From Typha latifolia (Eukaryota > Streptophyta > Magnoliopsida > Poales > Typhaceae), in NCBI GenBank assembly GCA_019914945.1, contig CM034113.1, forward strand, positions 8,988,850 to 9,052,849: 64,000 nucleotides of DNA. Direction: 5' to 3'. Below the pieces are notes generated by a model. That model ran no database searches. It was not told where the DNA came from and saw only the letters and a list, made by a program, of their open reading frames with translations. A program made the translations under genes and the position numbers. Of the stretch, positions 1 through 12,895 are shown piece by piece (the first letter of the stretch is position 1; every line of letters starts with the position of its first letter).

Positions 1-3000
1 TCGGACCACCTGAAAAATGGTTGCTAAGAGTTGTGGTGGCTCTTGAAGCAGAACCTGTTACATCATCAAGTGGTACCTCCCTCTTTCTCCCTCTATTTGT
101 TATTGGTTCAGTTCTAATTGAAGTTTGCTCAGGCAAGTCACCTTGATAAGGATCCGACGAAACCCTGTCAAGCTTATGACCAAGTCCAGGTCTCTCACCA
201 ATAGATGTCAGACCAGAAGCCAAAGCACCGGAAACTGCAAATATAAATTAGAAAATCTCATCCATTAACCTGAATATAGAAAAAAAAAATTCAAACTGCA
301 TAAACATAGATGAAATTAGAAGAGAAAAACACTTAGCCAAAGGAATGCTATAATCATGCAAAGGAGGCAAAACAAACTAACAGGACAATATCTGTGCGGT
401 GCTTGATTTCGTAAATAAGATCCTCAGTAGCAGAGCTATCACTCAAGAAGCTAGTTAAGAACTGCATTATCTTGAATACACCAGAGGCAGTTTCAGATAT
501 AGTACCTTCGACATATTTAGAATCACTGCTGTGCAGAGGTGCACAGATAATGTTTCGCAAGGTAGGTTCATCAAAGCAGCTTTGACCTGTTTGCTCAAAC
601 TTGTGACATCTGGCAAGAGTTCGCTTTGCAAAGGCTAAGGCAAGTTGTTTTGAAACCTTACTGGCACCACCTTTATGACTTGAACCACCTCGACCACCCT
701 GTAAAAATAGCGGATTTCAGAAGTATTTCCGTTGGTCGCATGCAAGGCCGTACATTAGATATAGCATCCAAGGTGTCTACTTTATGTAATGTGCAAATAA
801 ACAGACCTCCAATATCTATATTATGTGCTCAGATATAGGCAACCTTCAAAGAAGGCTAATCAACCACCATTGAGTATAACATTAAATGCGAGAAGATGTC
901 TTATAAGTTATAACTGGTCTTGACTTTGCAGTTGGACTAGAGTGATCAATTATAATGCTCATCTACCCCGAACACTAGACCTAGTTACCTAGTAAAAACA
1001 ATACAACTAACTGCATAAAATTCTCTACATAGAACACAAACATAAAGTTGACCAGTACAATGTCTCACTAACATTCCTTATCCTGTTTTGCCATGAGCAA
1101 AGAAACAGTAATCAACTACTAGGATTAAAAAGAATAGTTACCATTAACTTTCTGTATGCAGTCTCAACAAGCTTGTTCATCGCAAGATGCTGAAGATTCC
1201 TGCAAATTAAGTGATTGAAGCCACAGGTTAACCTAAAAGAATGCACAAAAGCAAACCTCTGATGCTACAGCCCATTAACATGGAACTTGATCTACCTCTC
1301 CTCAACTTGTTTTGCATCTTGAATAGCTTTATCTAACTTCTGTAGTTGAATTTTCTTTTGCTTCATCTATAAAATAAGCAAAAAGTCATTGAATTATTTT
1401 TAGACAAAGATTGTTTATGGTAGAATAAGATGCCCAGGCTTCTGTGGCATCAGCTGGATAGATTAATGCATCAACTAGATTATATCAAAGAGTGTAGATC
1501 ATAGAGAATATCGAATGAATTATTTTATCATACATAGAAAGTAGAATATTACACTTTTTATATTAGGAAAAGCGACCTCATTGCTCCATTTCTGGTCCAC
1601 AGCATGCCAGATCATAGGTAAAACCATATAAGGTAGTGTACAGGCAAAAGAGTTGACCTAGGTACTAGTGCACTTTTTCAATTGGATTATTAGTTAGATA
1701 AGTTTGTTTGATTTGATTTGATTTAAATTTGACTTGTTTAGTTCAAATGAGCTAGCAAACTGAGTTTAAAAATTCAGCAACATGAACATGGGCTTAAAGC
1801 CTTGACCAAATATTAAAGATCCATAAAGACTCTGTATCCGATCAAAACAGACTGAATAGATTATTTAAGTATAACAAATATAGACAGAAACCTTCTGGCA
1901 GAGCTTCATCTGTAACTGTGAAATAGCTTTATCGATCTCCCCAATCTCTCCCTCATCTAGCTTAGGCTGCAAAAAAAAAAACCAGGTAAAAGGCGCAAAA
2001 CTAGAAAAGACGATGATTACAAGCCAGCTATCCCAGGAAGAGAGAGATTGTAGTTTGGACTTTTAACATACAAGGAGATTTTAAGTACATCAACAAGAAA
2101 TTTAACAACAAAGTTGTTCTTTCTAGGTTTACTTTTTCCTCTTGGGTGAGTGGATTCTACTGCTAAATTGAGGTTTTTAGTGCACATGCAGTTCCAGGGC
2201 AGAGGGAAAAAGAGGATAACAAATAGGAGATAGCAAATATGGATGAGTACCAGAATATACTAGCTAAGAGCAAGGGAGTTATTGGTATTTCGTCTTCTTT
2301 GTTTTGTTATCATTCAGCATATTAGTAGTGGACATGGTAGGAGGATTGAATGAAATTGATGCATAGGTAGTGCAAGAGTACACAAGGGACAGGAAGAGAA
2401 GAAGGGGCCTAGCAATCCAACTGCAACAACAGTTCCTGCTGTGGTTTCTATGATCGATCTACAAATGCTCCTACTCAAAGGTATCATATTAACTATATTT
2501 CTCATAAACTATTAATATGTGAACCTCTAAGGCTCTAACAATTAGCAATAAGATAAAGTAGAAGCTAAGCGCGTGCATTCAAAGATGAAGATATTCTATG
2601 AGAGTGAAAAACTGATACCACTTTCTCCGGATAAAGCCCGATGCTATGCAGCTCCATCAAGATTCTTTCATTCAGAGACATATGCTCAAACTGACCCTCA
2701 CATGGAGAAGTGCCAGAAAAACTTGTAGTTGTATCAAGGCTGTGCAACTGCCTTGAATTGGTTGGCATGAATCGAGATAGAAGGCCATTTTCTGAATGTA
2801 GAACAAAACTATTATCAGCTAGTAGATCATCACCAGAAAAGGAACTCTGAATGTTTGGATTCCTGAAGTTGCTTGAAACCGTATGTCCATTACAGAGCAT
2901 CTTATCTGCTGAATGATTTTTTGAATTCTCGAATTCTAAATCCAACTGAAAATCGGATTTCGTAAGTGCCTGATTTTGATTTTCCACATGGCTATTAATA

Positions 3001-6000
3001 GCATGAGGGAAATAATCGCTTGAAAACTGAAGTAACGTATTTCCCTGTTCATTGCAGTCAAGTAATTCATTTTCTTCTTCTATGATGAAAGCCGAAAGAA
3101 GTTTCTGGGATAATGGAACCACTTCCTCGAAACATTTGTCTGCTGATAATTTTCCAGATACCATTTTGACAAGTTGTAAGTCAGGATCTGGAAACGAAAT
3201 TCCAACAGGCTTATTTGGACCAGCCATTGTTACACTTTCTTCTACAAAGAAAGAAGAGAGAGGTGAAGGCAGCACTTGGCCTGGAAGCTCATCCTGAAAA
3301 ATAAAAATTAGATTCAAACCCTTAAGGTAGACACAAGAAAATGATACTTGGCATTTCCAAATATGTTTGTGTAGGACAGAGATTGTTGTACTATGACAAA
3401 AAATGCATACATACATTATATATATATATATATATATTTGCATGAAAATACAAGTCTAAATGCGATACATAATTCAAAGAAAATGAAGATTTTCAAACAC
3501 ATGTTATTAAGGAGAGAATGAAACCCTAAGTAGAACATTGAGATAAGTTGATACCATCAATTTATCATCAGCATCAAAAAAGTTAGGTGTGCTCCTGTCA
3601 AGCTCCTCGACCAATGTAATCTGAAGCAATAGTTAAAAAATCAAGTTATAGAGTTTGTTAGTATAAGAGTCAAACCAAGATATTTCAAATTATCTTTAAC
3701 ACTAAAATCGATATAAAACTAGCCTGATTCTTCACGAAAGTTATATCTTCCATAGTGACAAAAGTGAAAACCAGTTCCATCTTCTTCCAAAAAGGACTAC
3801 AACATGCAGCATCTGCAGCAGCAAGAGACTCTAAATTAATCAATAAAAGTAGGTAATCCTCAAAACCAATATAGAAAAGGAAGGATGCACACAGCTAGCA
3901 TTGCGAGCAGCAGTTGCAGCAGCTAACAGTTCTTCCCGATCATCATTTGTTTCAACTACAGGAAACAAGAGAGTAAGATGCATGGTTTTCCGAATAAAGG
4001 AAGAAAAAAGAAAATATCTTAAGCATAAATACACAAGGATGCCAAAATAATAAGCCGTGTTTGGCATCATACCTGTCAGATCTGATGTTACACTCTGAGC
4101 AACTTGCCCAGGTCGAGCACAAGCTTTGCGATCAGACATTTTTTTCGAAGGAGGACGACCTACCCTACTGCACAGATGGGTTACTATTTTAAGATAAGCA
4201 CAAATGCCATAAAAATATAAAACTAAGAGCCATATAATCATCAGTTGTAAGTCAAAATAGTCTAGCACCTTTCACTCTTGTCAGAACCAGACTTTCCACT
4301 TTTTAGTGGCTTGGTAGCATCTGAACTTTCCATTTTTTCTTTCAATAAAGGTAGGCATGCTTTTGCGTGTACTGAACCTCTTCCACTCCTTCCTTGCCTC
4401 CGAACACCATCTCGAATTTCTTCTTTCAAAAGAATTTTATTCTTCTTCATCGGCAAAACCAAAGTTGTTGCTTTATGGACAACATTCGTGGCACCATCCT
4501 CCATTTCAACATTACCAACTCCTTTTTCCTGAAACTTGCTGTCAATGGGACCTGATTCCTCACTTTCTGATAATCTGGCTGGAGATGAAATGTTTTCTTG
4601 TTTCAATTTTGATTGCTGAAGTGGATTAGGAATGCCCCTGGAAATTAAAAGCCCACTGGACTCCAAAGATGCTGGTCTGGCTCCAATATCAGGAGGTGTG
4701 AATCCCTCAGGTAAAATATGGGCTTCATCAAAATTTGAGACTGGAGAAACCACATTGGCTCTTCTTGTGCGAGTGATCTTCTGTGGCCGTTGACCCACCC
4801 ATTGAGCAACAGGAGGTGATGAGGATCCAGTGGGTATGGGACGCTTACGGTTGGTCACCCCCGATAAAGGCTGGACTTTATTCGGGCAAGAGGCTTGCTC
4901 CCATCCGTCAGTTCCCCCAGACAAGCGAGGGACATTAGATGATGAATTCATGACAAAAGCAGAACTAGTCCTTGGTGCCCTAGATGCTTTTGCTTTATTC
5001 AAAGGACTTTGATTTCCCGCTTGAACATCCTCACGAATATTCAGCCTGGATAGCACAGCTACTGTCATTTAGATAAGCAAGTATGATGAAACACAAGGAA
5101 GAAGACATTCAAGGATCTCCATAAAGAAAAGGGGTGAAGCTACCTCTGTAATGTCATAGGTCAATCTTAAAACAGCATGTGATGTATCAAGGTTGTAATG
5201 ACATAATTCACATAACTACCTTAGTGAAAATACAATTTGTGCAATAAATAGATCAACACAATCTTGTATTTGAACCTTCCTAGATAAGTTTGTTGATTAT
5301 GAAGACCAAGAAATGGAAGTTGCAGGTTATATCACGAGACCAAAGAAGTAGCCATATTTGTTGAATGATGTATTAACATTAAGGAGTCCTTTTGCATAAT
5401 AGAATAGACGAAAGTGAGAAGAAGTATCATTAGACACATGAAGCTCAAGAATGTTGCGGAAGTATACATACTTATTGTTTCCTTTAGCTAGAATCCGCTC
5501 CTTATCTAGTCCAGCAGGGCGTTCCCTTCTCTCATTTGGAAGAGGGCCATTATCCATATCAGTCTTGGGTATGACTCGGGAACCAGCACCACTCTGTTGG
5601 AAACTTCCATCTATCTTGTTACTTCCTGCAACCCCACTGGAAGATCCAGTTCTGTCAAGTGAGAAGTCAAAGATCATCTTCCAAATGTATGGTCAGAATA
5701 TATCATATAAACTTAATGAAGCAAATAACATAACCTGATGAAAAGCAAAAAATTGTTAAATAGACAAGCAATAATCTAGCAAGTTAAATTGCAAAAGTTG
5801 TTTCTTGTTCTTATGGAGTGAGGAAAAAGTAGTATCAAGATGGTAACTTTTGAAGCAACTAAAACATAACTACTGGAAGAATTTTATCCTTCTACCCAAG
5901 AGCTGGAAGAAAGATGCTAGATGTATGGATTATATGAATCAACTCAGTCCAGAGAATTTTACTGATGCCCAATAGAAGAAGATTGAACTCAACAAAGTTG

Positions 6001-8027
6001 TGTGCAAGTTCCAGATGTGAAAGTCATGAGCTAAATTAACAGTGCCTATCAATAGTACCCCCTTCATGGTTGTGTTTGTAACTTGACCGGTTTCATTTAT
6101 CCTACTATTTCATTTTCTATCAAATACTAGCTGCAGGAGGGAAAAGATCAATATCGTTGCCTGAAATGAAGAGAGGAGAGAGTCCTTTCAAGCCATCCTA
6201 TCACCTATTTTGTAAAATATGTACCACTCTCACTTCCTACTACATTTGACCTCTTCAATTACATATTTAACTTCATAAAACATCCACATATTTTCTTCCT
6301 AGTAATTTCAGTTTATCACAAAGTGATTCCTGCAATTTCGACGAAAGTGAATATTATTGCACTTAAATAATAATAAAAAGCTCAATTGAGACAGCATGAA
6401 AGCAAAGGAACACTGAAGGTCCTTAAGCAACTTTTCCAGAAATGGAGAAATCAACAACAATGAGAAGCAACTTCTTTCAACTATTTGGAGCCATCACGTG
6501 GATACTATACTTTGATAGGGAGAAGTAGAGGTTATCAAATCATAAGGCTTTAGTAACCCATAGAGCGAGCAAGTCCACAATTGTTTTTGCACCTTCTTAG
6601 AGTAAAATATCTATAAGACTGAATATAAAGATGAAGGTAAGTTAAGGATAATTGAAACAAGAATCAGTACTAAGGACTGAGGAGATTACCTGAGACCGAG
6701 GCTATCACTAGCACGCAGACGAGTTTCACTATTGGTCCTCTGTTGAGTTGTCTGTTTGACCTGTCGATCACCATCGTTGACTCTGTTAACCACTGTTCCA
6801 ACAGAACGTTTACGTTTCAATTTTTTCTCCCATCCTTCACCTCCAGGAGAGAATGGATTGAGCTTGTCTTCCGACAGCACTTGCCCTCCATTGCAAGCTT
6901 TCAACATACCCTTGTCCTTATCAAAAAACAAACTCTTCTCCTTGTCTATTATTGGACCTTGCCTCATAGGAACATGACATCGGCCTTCTAACTGAAGCAG
7001 GCAAAGGGGACATTCAACTTAAAATACAAACTAACCACACATCAATGACATGAGTATAGTTTCCATAAAGAATATATATATATATTACAGGATCATATAT
7101 GCTACCTTTATATAGGAGATATAAATGTACATAATAAATAATTGTTGAGTGATCAGATTTCCATTTCAGAATTAACAAGCACATAATATGGAAAAGAATG
7201 AGAATGATAAAAAGCAACAGCATTTCGAAAACAACACTCTTTGCATAAGAAATACAAACCCGTACATCCGCCAAAGAGGAGCGAGCACGTTTATTTGGAA
7301 CCACATTTTTTGCCCTGTCTTCCAGTCTTTGACCTAAAAGTTCTGCAGGATTTTGATGGGTCTGAGTTCCCATCTTCAACAGATTTGAACTACCTGACTT
7401 CTCAGTTGGCAAGTCACTTCTTTGGCGCTTCCTTGACAAGATGTTGCGATACTTATCTAATTTCAGAATTGATTCATCTAGAACCTTTGATCTATCCCTG
7501 TTCAAAAAGATGCCAATTCAGCATACAACCAGAGAACGGTGGTCTACTACTGAGTCCACCTGCAACTCACATCGATGCATAATATACAATGCGCAAGAAT
7601 GAGGGGCAGGAAGCATGTCAGAGTACCTGGCCTTGGTCGCAGATTCTAGCAGGCTAGCTTTGAAGCGCTTAACATCCTCCATCAGAGGGAGTGGCTTTAA
7701 TTGTAAGGATCCAAATGGATGTTCCTCGAGAGGAACTGCAAGAACCCTTCGAAGCTCTCCCAAGCGAGTATACTTCTGCTCTCCCATGGAAAATGGTTCC
7801 AATGATAGATACTGTGTTACTGGTGGAATTTCAACTGGTGAAGCCATACTTCTGGATGCGCCTGGTGCAGAAACTGAAACACGATTCTCCAAGCTCTCTC
7901 GTAAACTTCCAGACCTATCCGAATTGGAACCTGAATATGCTCCCCGCTGCCCATTTGAATATGTGGCAGAAAATGTTGATCCATCCAAATTACTTGAAGC
8001 TAGTTCTGCTCTTGTGCTTCCAGCCAT
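1..8027 (-). CDS. Large nuclear-type protein of the At2g19390/At4g29790 family, 3' end outside the window
   Basis: Coding exons by splice site and frame (minus strand, 5' to 3'): 8027-7627, 7497-7260, 6991-6690, 5651-5472, 5045-4269, 4167-4073, 3955-3893, 3812-3724, 3620-3555, 3293-2619, 1966-1892, 1366-1296, 1199-1142, 698-482, 234-1. They join in one frame for about 1180 residues and the gene continues past base 1. I recognise the plant-specific family, often labelled serine/arginine repetitive matrix-like, from conserved blocks: VKRFKASLLESATKAR in exon 1, SSPPVAQWVGQRPQKITRTRR in exon 5, VGRPPSKKMSDRKA across exons 5-6 and DDREELLAAATAARNAS in exon 7. GRPPSKK resembles an AT-hook and the chain is rich in basic and Ser residues, so a chromatin or nuclear role is likely, but no reaction is known. 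Start: the ATG at 8027 opens the conserved N terminus. The intron after exon 8 has a GC donor. Exon 7/8 limits were chosen because they restore the family block NASY..C..FWKKME. Confidence 0.85.
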
Positions 8028-9085
8028 TCCTTTTCTACCCAATCATAACAGCTTGCTTCCGCATTCTACTCTACTTACTCACATCAGCCATCCTCTCCTG
8101 GATACCCCCATCAAATATGCACAATTCGATCTAATTCCTCATGCATAAAAGGACCGCTTCACAAATAGGCTACAAAAGAAACGTACAAATTTAAATATAA
8201 ACTTTGACACCCCTCAAAGAGTAAGTACTACTATTTCCTTATTGAAGAAAATTTTGATGGAAAGCGATATAGATAACGAGTTAGATGATATCAACAGCGA
8301 CAGAAATAAATCATTGATCCTTTCAACTGAAGGCTCAAAGTGAAAAACTTAACAAATACCCAGTAATAACAAGAGCAAATGCAGTAACAATTACAAAGAA
8401 ACTGCCCAAGATAGAGAGACACAGAGGAAGTTGAAAGGTTGCATTACTTCCCAATACCCAGACTCCACAGGAAAACAAAACCGACGACAGAAGCCCCAAC
8501 TGGAAGTAGCAAACGATCTAATGAACTTAACTACGACTCCAAACTGTAAACAGACAGAGCATTAACAGAAAATTCTCCAAAAGCTGAAATTAGACCTTAC
8601 CTATAACCAGAACCCCGCGATCCGGAGAGCGTAATCACCACCTAAATTGCATCGATTTCGAAACTTGAGCTCTAGAAATGTGCACCAGATGAACAAGAAC
8701 GCCCTTTGACCCTGCCGATCACGAGCTCAATACTCCAAATTGAGGACCGGATCAGTGAAAGATGTAAGAGAGGACGCAAGTAACAAAACCCTTGCAGATC
8801 AAATCCCAGGACGCGAGCGAGAGAGCAAACCCTACTTCTTCCCCAATTCTAGGGTTTCACCACCGATTCAATCAGCTGCATTCCACGATTGGATTGGATC
8901 GGCTCCCAATTCGGCAATGAAAAGAGGGAATTAAGCGGGAGGAGACGCGCTATCGATACCCAAAGCCGTCGTCGAGGAGGAAATCTCCGATAAAAAGGGT
9001 CGGCGAATTTGTTCGAAAAATAAAAATAAAAAATAAAAATAAAACCCGGAGAGAGGCGCCGTGTTTGAGGTGAAAAGGATAGCAA
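8028..9085 (-). promoter_or_regulatory. 5' leader and promoter region of the At2g19390-like gene
   Basis: About 1 kb upstream of the ATG at 8027 with no convincing coding potential. On the plus strand AAACCCTA lies at 8827-8834 and TAGGGTTT at 8850-8857, two telo-boxes in opposite orientation 15 bases apart. Telo-boxes are common just downstream of transcription starts in plant housekeeping genes. The 5' leader probably contains an intron, but I could not fix its ends. The region 8990-9060 is A-rich and low in complexity. Confidence 0.5.
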
Positions 9086-11160
9086 ATTTTGGGGACGCCT
9101 TTTTTTTTTCTCCTTTTCCGACTCTTTTCCGATTGGTTGGCTAACTAACTACGGCTTTGATTTGGGCAAGTAAGTCAAATGTTGGGAAACCCATTGACTT
9201 GACTTAAGTATTGACTAATTAACTGTGTTAATTGTAGCTAATGATTGCTCGCAATAAGTAACTCGTAGTAACTCTCTTCTTCTTTTTTTAAGAGAAACTA
9301 TGTTAAGAAGGCGTAAGCCATAAAATTTACAACTCATGGGGACTTGCGAGACAATCCTCGAGAGGACGTATTCTCCCTTAGAATAATATAGCAAAGGATC
9401 CGGCACATCCTAAATCTAACAAGAAAACTAATCACCAACATTAGCCAACTAATTAGTAGCTTAATTTTCTTCCCTAAATGATGTGTAAGAAGGCTTGAAA
9501 ATGATGTGTCTTATGATAACCGGAATAGTTAAAGGGGGGACAGCTTCCCATTACTAACTACACTTTTTCTTGTGTAGTTAGCAGCTATAGTTAATGACAT
9601 TATATATGATCAGAAAATGAATGCTGTGGAAGCTAAAAATCTCTTTAAAAGTTAATATGCCATAATAGAATTTTTAATAACGTGGCTAAGGAAGAGTGGG
9701 TTAAAAGCTAAAAACCTCTTCCTAAAGTGTTCCTATGTGAAAAAAAAAATTTATTAAAAGAAGTAAATGTGGTCTTTGGTTCCTGGAGGAGAAAAGAAAG
9801 ATGAGCCAGGAGTTTTTTTATTTATTTTTAAATCGTGGTTAATCTAGGTTGCTGCTTTAGTTTGGACTTTGAAGCATCTAGCTTGAAAGAAATATTATAA
9901 TTTTCACTGATTGCTTTAAAAGCTCGGAGGAGTTGAAATACTAGTAATCTCTCTTTTCCAGAGTTGGACAAGAATCCAGGCTACTAAGAAGACTAGTTGG
10001 CTGGTGCGTGCTGAGAGTTGGACTGAAATTAGAGAACCCAGTGTTTTTAGATGACTGTTGAATGTGTTGGTATCATTCAATCACTTCTCTATTGTTTGTT
10101 TTGTTTTGAATATTTTTGTGCCAGAGATGAACTTTATTTTTGTTACTGGTAAACATGATTGCCTATTGTGTTGCTGTGGAACATTTGTTAGTTTTTGTTG
10201 ATGTTGTTATGTATCTGTAATGATTAGTTTGTTGTTTGGGTTAATCTTTCCACTAGAGTCTAGAGATTAATTACATGTTTTATGTTTCAATGAAATGGGA
10301 TTACGGTCTTTTTGTTAAACCAAAAAATAAAAAATGAACAACAAAGATTAAATCTCATGTGAACTAATTTTCAGGTCATTTTTTGTTTTACATAATAAAT
10401 GCCAAAGTAACTGCTACTCCTTCAACCGGACAACCGGCTATAAAAGGGTGGAGGAAGATTGGGTAGTAGCTAGCTTATTACTTCAGCAAGGCGGTCATGA
10501 AGTTGAGCTCTTCTTTCACTCAGAGAAAAAAAAATATAAATTTGCCCCCTGACCTTCACTTTCCGTTCCATTCAGTAGAGAGAGTAAAGAACTGACGATG
10601 GCTCTCACCCCGCCCTCTTTTTAACTCTTTCTCTATACTCTTGTCCTTCTCAAGACTCCTCCGCTCCAACCCAATTCTTATCAGAGATTTCTACCATCTC
10701 TTGTTCACAATTTCTTAGTGTCGAGTTGCTGCTGATGGAGTGATATGAACTTCTTTTATAGTCTGCGTCTGCGTGCGATGGATCAATAAAACTTGTGTTG
10801 ATTGGAGTCTCTCTCCTAGCTGTACCACCGACCAAATATGAGACGACATGTGCTTATTACTAATTTCACGCCCTTCGCAATCATGAGCAAAATGCCGACT
10901 TAATTCCTAAGCCACCCACCCCCTCCTCCTTTTTATCTGAGGAGAAGAAACTCTTACGCTACGAACGAATGATTCAAAGATAACAGCGATGATCTTCACA
11001 CGTCCATGATGCCCATCGCCACATCGCAATTATGGAATTACTTGGACGATCCAAAATCCAATAAATTCGGTCAGATTTGGCTGGCTACGAGCTATAACAT
11101 TGGGTCCACCGATCGAGACTTGTAAATTGTACCCACTGTGGTGATGGCCAGCCTGTAATA
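9086..11160. other. Intergenic, no gene seen
   Basis: Roughly 2 kb of AT-rich spacer between the divergent At2g19390-like gene and the germin-like gene. Short open frames exist (for example a 61-codon minus-strand frame at 10650-10835) but none has recognisable family features or plausible splice partners. Confidence 0.6.
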
Positions 11161-11165
11161 TAAAC

Positions 11166-11197
11166 TATATAAAGCGAGATAATCGATCCTATATAAA
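11166..11197 (+). promoter_or_regulatory. Two TATA boxes before the germin-like gene
   Basis: TATATAAA occurs at 11166-11173 and again at 11190-11197. The first would give a start near 11197 and a leader of about 43 bases to the ATG at 11240. The second is too close for a normal leader unless the 5' UTR is very short. Confidence 0.55.
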
Positions 11198-11239
11198 CTC
11201 ATTAGAACCTTTGTTGGGTTTTAACACCAAAAGAAAACA

Positions 11240-11881
11240 ATGGCACCCATCTTGCTCCTCCTCTTCCTCGTCTCAGGAGCAACCGCCGACTCCGACCCAG
11301 TCCAGGACTTCTGCGTCCCGGACCCGGGTCCAAACCCGGTCCAACTCACCCATCTCTCCACATACCCATGCAAGAACCCCTCGAACGCCTCCGCCGACGA
11401 CTTCGTATTCTCCGGGATCCGCTTCCCCGGCAACTTCTCGAACCAAACCGGGTTCGCGGGTATCTCTGTAAATCCGACCCAATTCCCGGGCTTGAACACG
11501 TTGGGCATGTCCTTCGCCCGGGCCGACTTCGAACAGGGCGGGGTCAACCCGCCCCACTACCACCCCCGGGCCACGGAGACCGCGCTGGTCTTAACGGGTC
11601 GGGTCTACTCCGGGTTCGTCGACTCCGCGGGTCGGATCTACGCTAAGGTGCTCGAGAAGGGGGAGGTCATGGTGTTCCCGCGCGGTCTGGTGCACTTCCA
11701 GATGAACGTTGGGGAGTCCAGAGCGACCATCTTTGGGAGCTTTAATAGCCAGAACCCGGGGTTGGTGAGGATACCGGGGACGGTGTTCGGATCCGGGATT
11801 AAGGATGCGGTGTTGGAGAAAGCGTTTGGGTTGAGACCGGAGGAGTTGGAGAAGCTGGAGAAGAGATTCAGGCCATCTTAG
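11240..11881 (+). CDS. Germin-like protein (single-domain secreted cupin)
   Basis: Single exon, 213 residues, the usual germin-like length. Residues 1-16 are a hydrophobic signal peptide ending in ATA, so the protein is probably apoplastic. Cys25 and the Cys in YPCK match the N-terminal disulphide pair of the family. Cupin box 1 is NPPHYHPRATE with metal ligands H106, H108 and E113. Box 2 is GEVMVFPRGLVHFQMN with H152, so all four Mn-binding residues are present. The C terminus ends in the usual helical PEELEKLEKRF segment. Known germins are oxalate oxidases or superoxide dismutases, and many germin-like proteins have no proven activity, so the reaction cannot be stated. Third positions are strongly GC-rich, unlike the flanks. 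Two TATA boxes lie 43-74 bases upstream. It is unrelated to its neighbours. Confidence 0.95.
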   Translation: MAPILLLLFLVSGATADSDPVQDFCVPDPGPNPVQLTHLSTYPCKNPSNASADDFVFSGIRFPGNFSNQTGFAGISVNPTQFPGLNTLGMSFARADFEQGGVNPPHYHPRATETALVLTGRVYSGFVDSAGRIYAKVLEKGEVMVFPRGLVHFQMNVGESRATIFGSFNSQNPGLVRIPGTVFGSGIKDAVLEKAFGLRPEELEKLEKRFRPS

Positions 11882-12494
11882 GGTAGAGGAGGTATATAAA
11901 TTATATTTATTTGGGATTTTTTCTGATGGGAATTTATGCGTCCTTATCGATTCTAAGGCCTTTTTGAGTTTTCGATCAAAATGTCACTCCTCCTGAGCTG
12001 TAAAGCGCAACAAAACAAAACAAAAATGGAGTAGTAGTTGTTGGGTATTTCAGCAAAATGGTTATTGTTATAGTTGGGCCGTTTTTTTTTTTTTTTTGGA
12101 TGAGTATGTTTTTATAAATTTTGGGCCTACTTGGGCCCAAAACTATGGGCTCAAAACGAATCAGAAAGTGCATCGTTTAGCATTATAGCCGAGGACCACG
12201 CCCATATATATACAGAGGTTTACTATACGAGCAGCTCCTCGTTTTGACTGACTTAAAACTTTTGGCCCCATGCGACCATATTTATCCCCATTGGATAAGA
12301 TACGAGTCTAGTTGGCGCTTGATTATGTCATCCGTGAGATAATGTACATCAATTGGGACACAATTTTATATATGAGTAAGAATAAGCTAACATCATCAGT
12401 CATCTCAGACAGCACTGCAAAAGAAAATTTTCATTTTTATTTAGTCGACTATAGTTTAACTCTCCTCTACCAGCTCAACTTTTATCTAATATCT

Positions 12495-12746
12495 AACTTT
12501 CCGAGGTGTTTTACGAAAATATTTAACTTGCCGACTTTAAATAAACGCCTCTCCGGTTGTTGCAGTATTGAAGTAACATTTGCACGCAGCCCTATCGAGA
12601 GTAGTTGTATAAGACCACATTAGATCGTTGTCTAATTTTGAACTTTCCGAGGGGTTTCACGCAAATTCCCTTAAAGGAAGAGAATGCCCTTGTGGTGCAG
12701 TATTTAAGTAACATTTGCGCGTAGCCCTGTTGAGACTCGTATAATT
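12495..12746. repeat. Imperfect tandem repeat of about 150 bases upstream of the PPR gene
   Basis: Two diverged copies, about 12495-12615 and 12646-12746, share the starting motif AACTTTCCGAGG and later the series GCAGTATT, AAGTAACATTTG and TAGCCCT or CAGCCCT. Copies differ by many substitutions and small indels. The element is 150-400 bases before the PPR start codon and could contribute to its promoter, but I recognise no known transposon. Confidence 0.6.
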
Positions 12747-12834
12747 ACCAAAACCCACCTCACAAGAGTGAACATCCTCGACGTTCGAAGTCTTCTTTTC
12801 TCCTCCCTTCTTTCTCCTTCCGCAGCTTTCGCTA

Positions 12835-12880
12835 ATGGGGAGGAGGCGAATAAGGTAACCCTAAACCTAATCCTAACCCC
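12835..12880 (+). promoter_or_regulatory. Leader of the PPR gene: short uORF and telomere-like tract
   Basis: An ATG at 12835 opens an 8-codon frame (including stop) ending at 12858, upstream of the main start at 12896. It overlaps the beginning of a degenerate telomere-like run at about 12856-12880 (ACCCTAAACCTAATCCTAACCCC). If the segment AAG/GTAACC at 12851-12859 is used as a splice donor, the uORF would be removed. Its effect is not known. Confidence 0.4.
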
Positions 12881-12895
12881 TTCACCCTCTACCTC

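Noticed and set aside
3828..3891. Alternative exon 7/8 junction (donor TGT/GTGCAT with acceptor TTTAGAG) in the At2g19390-like gene
   Set aside because: The chosen junction (AGCT/GTGTGC with CTGCTGCAG) has a better acceptor and restores the family motif NASY with ACCSPFWKKME.
10650..10835. 61-codon minus-strand open frame in the spacer before the germin-like gene
   Set aside because: No family features, no splice partners, composition typical of noncoding DNA.
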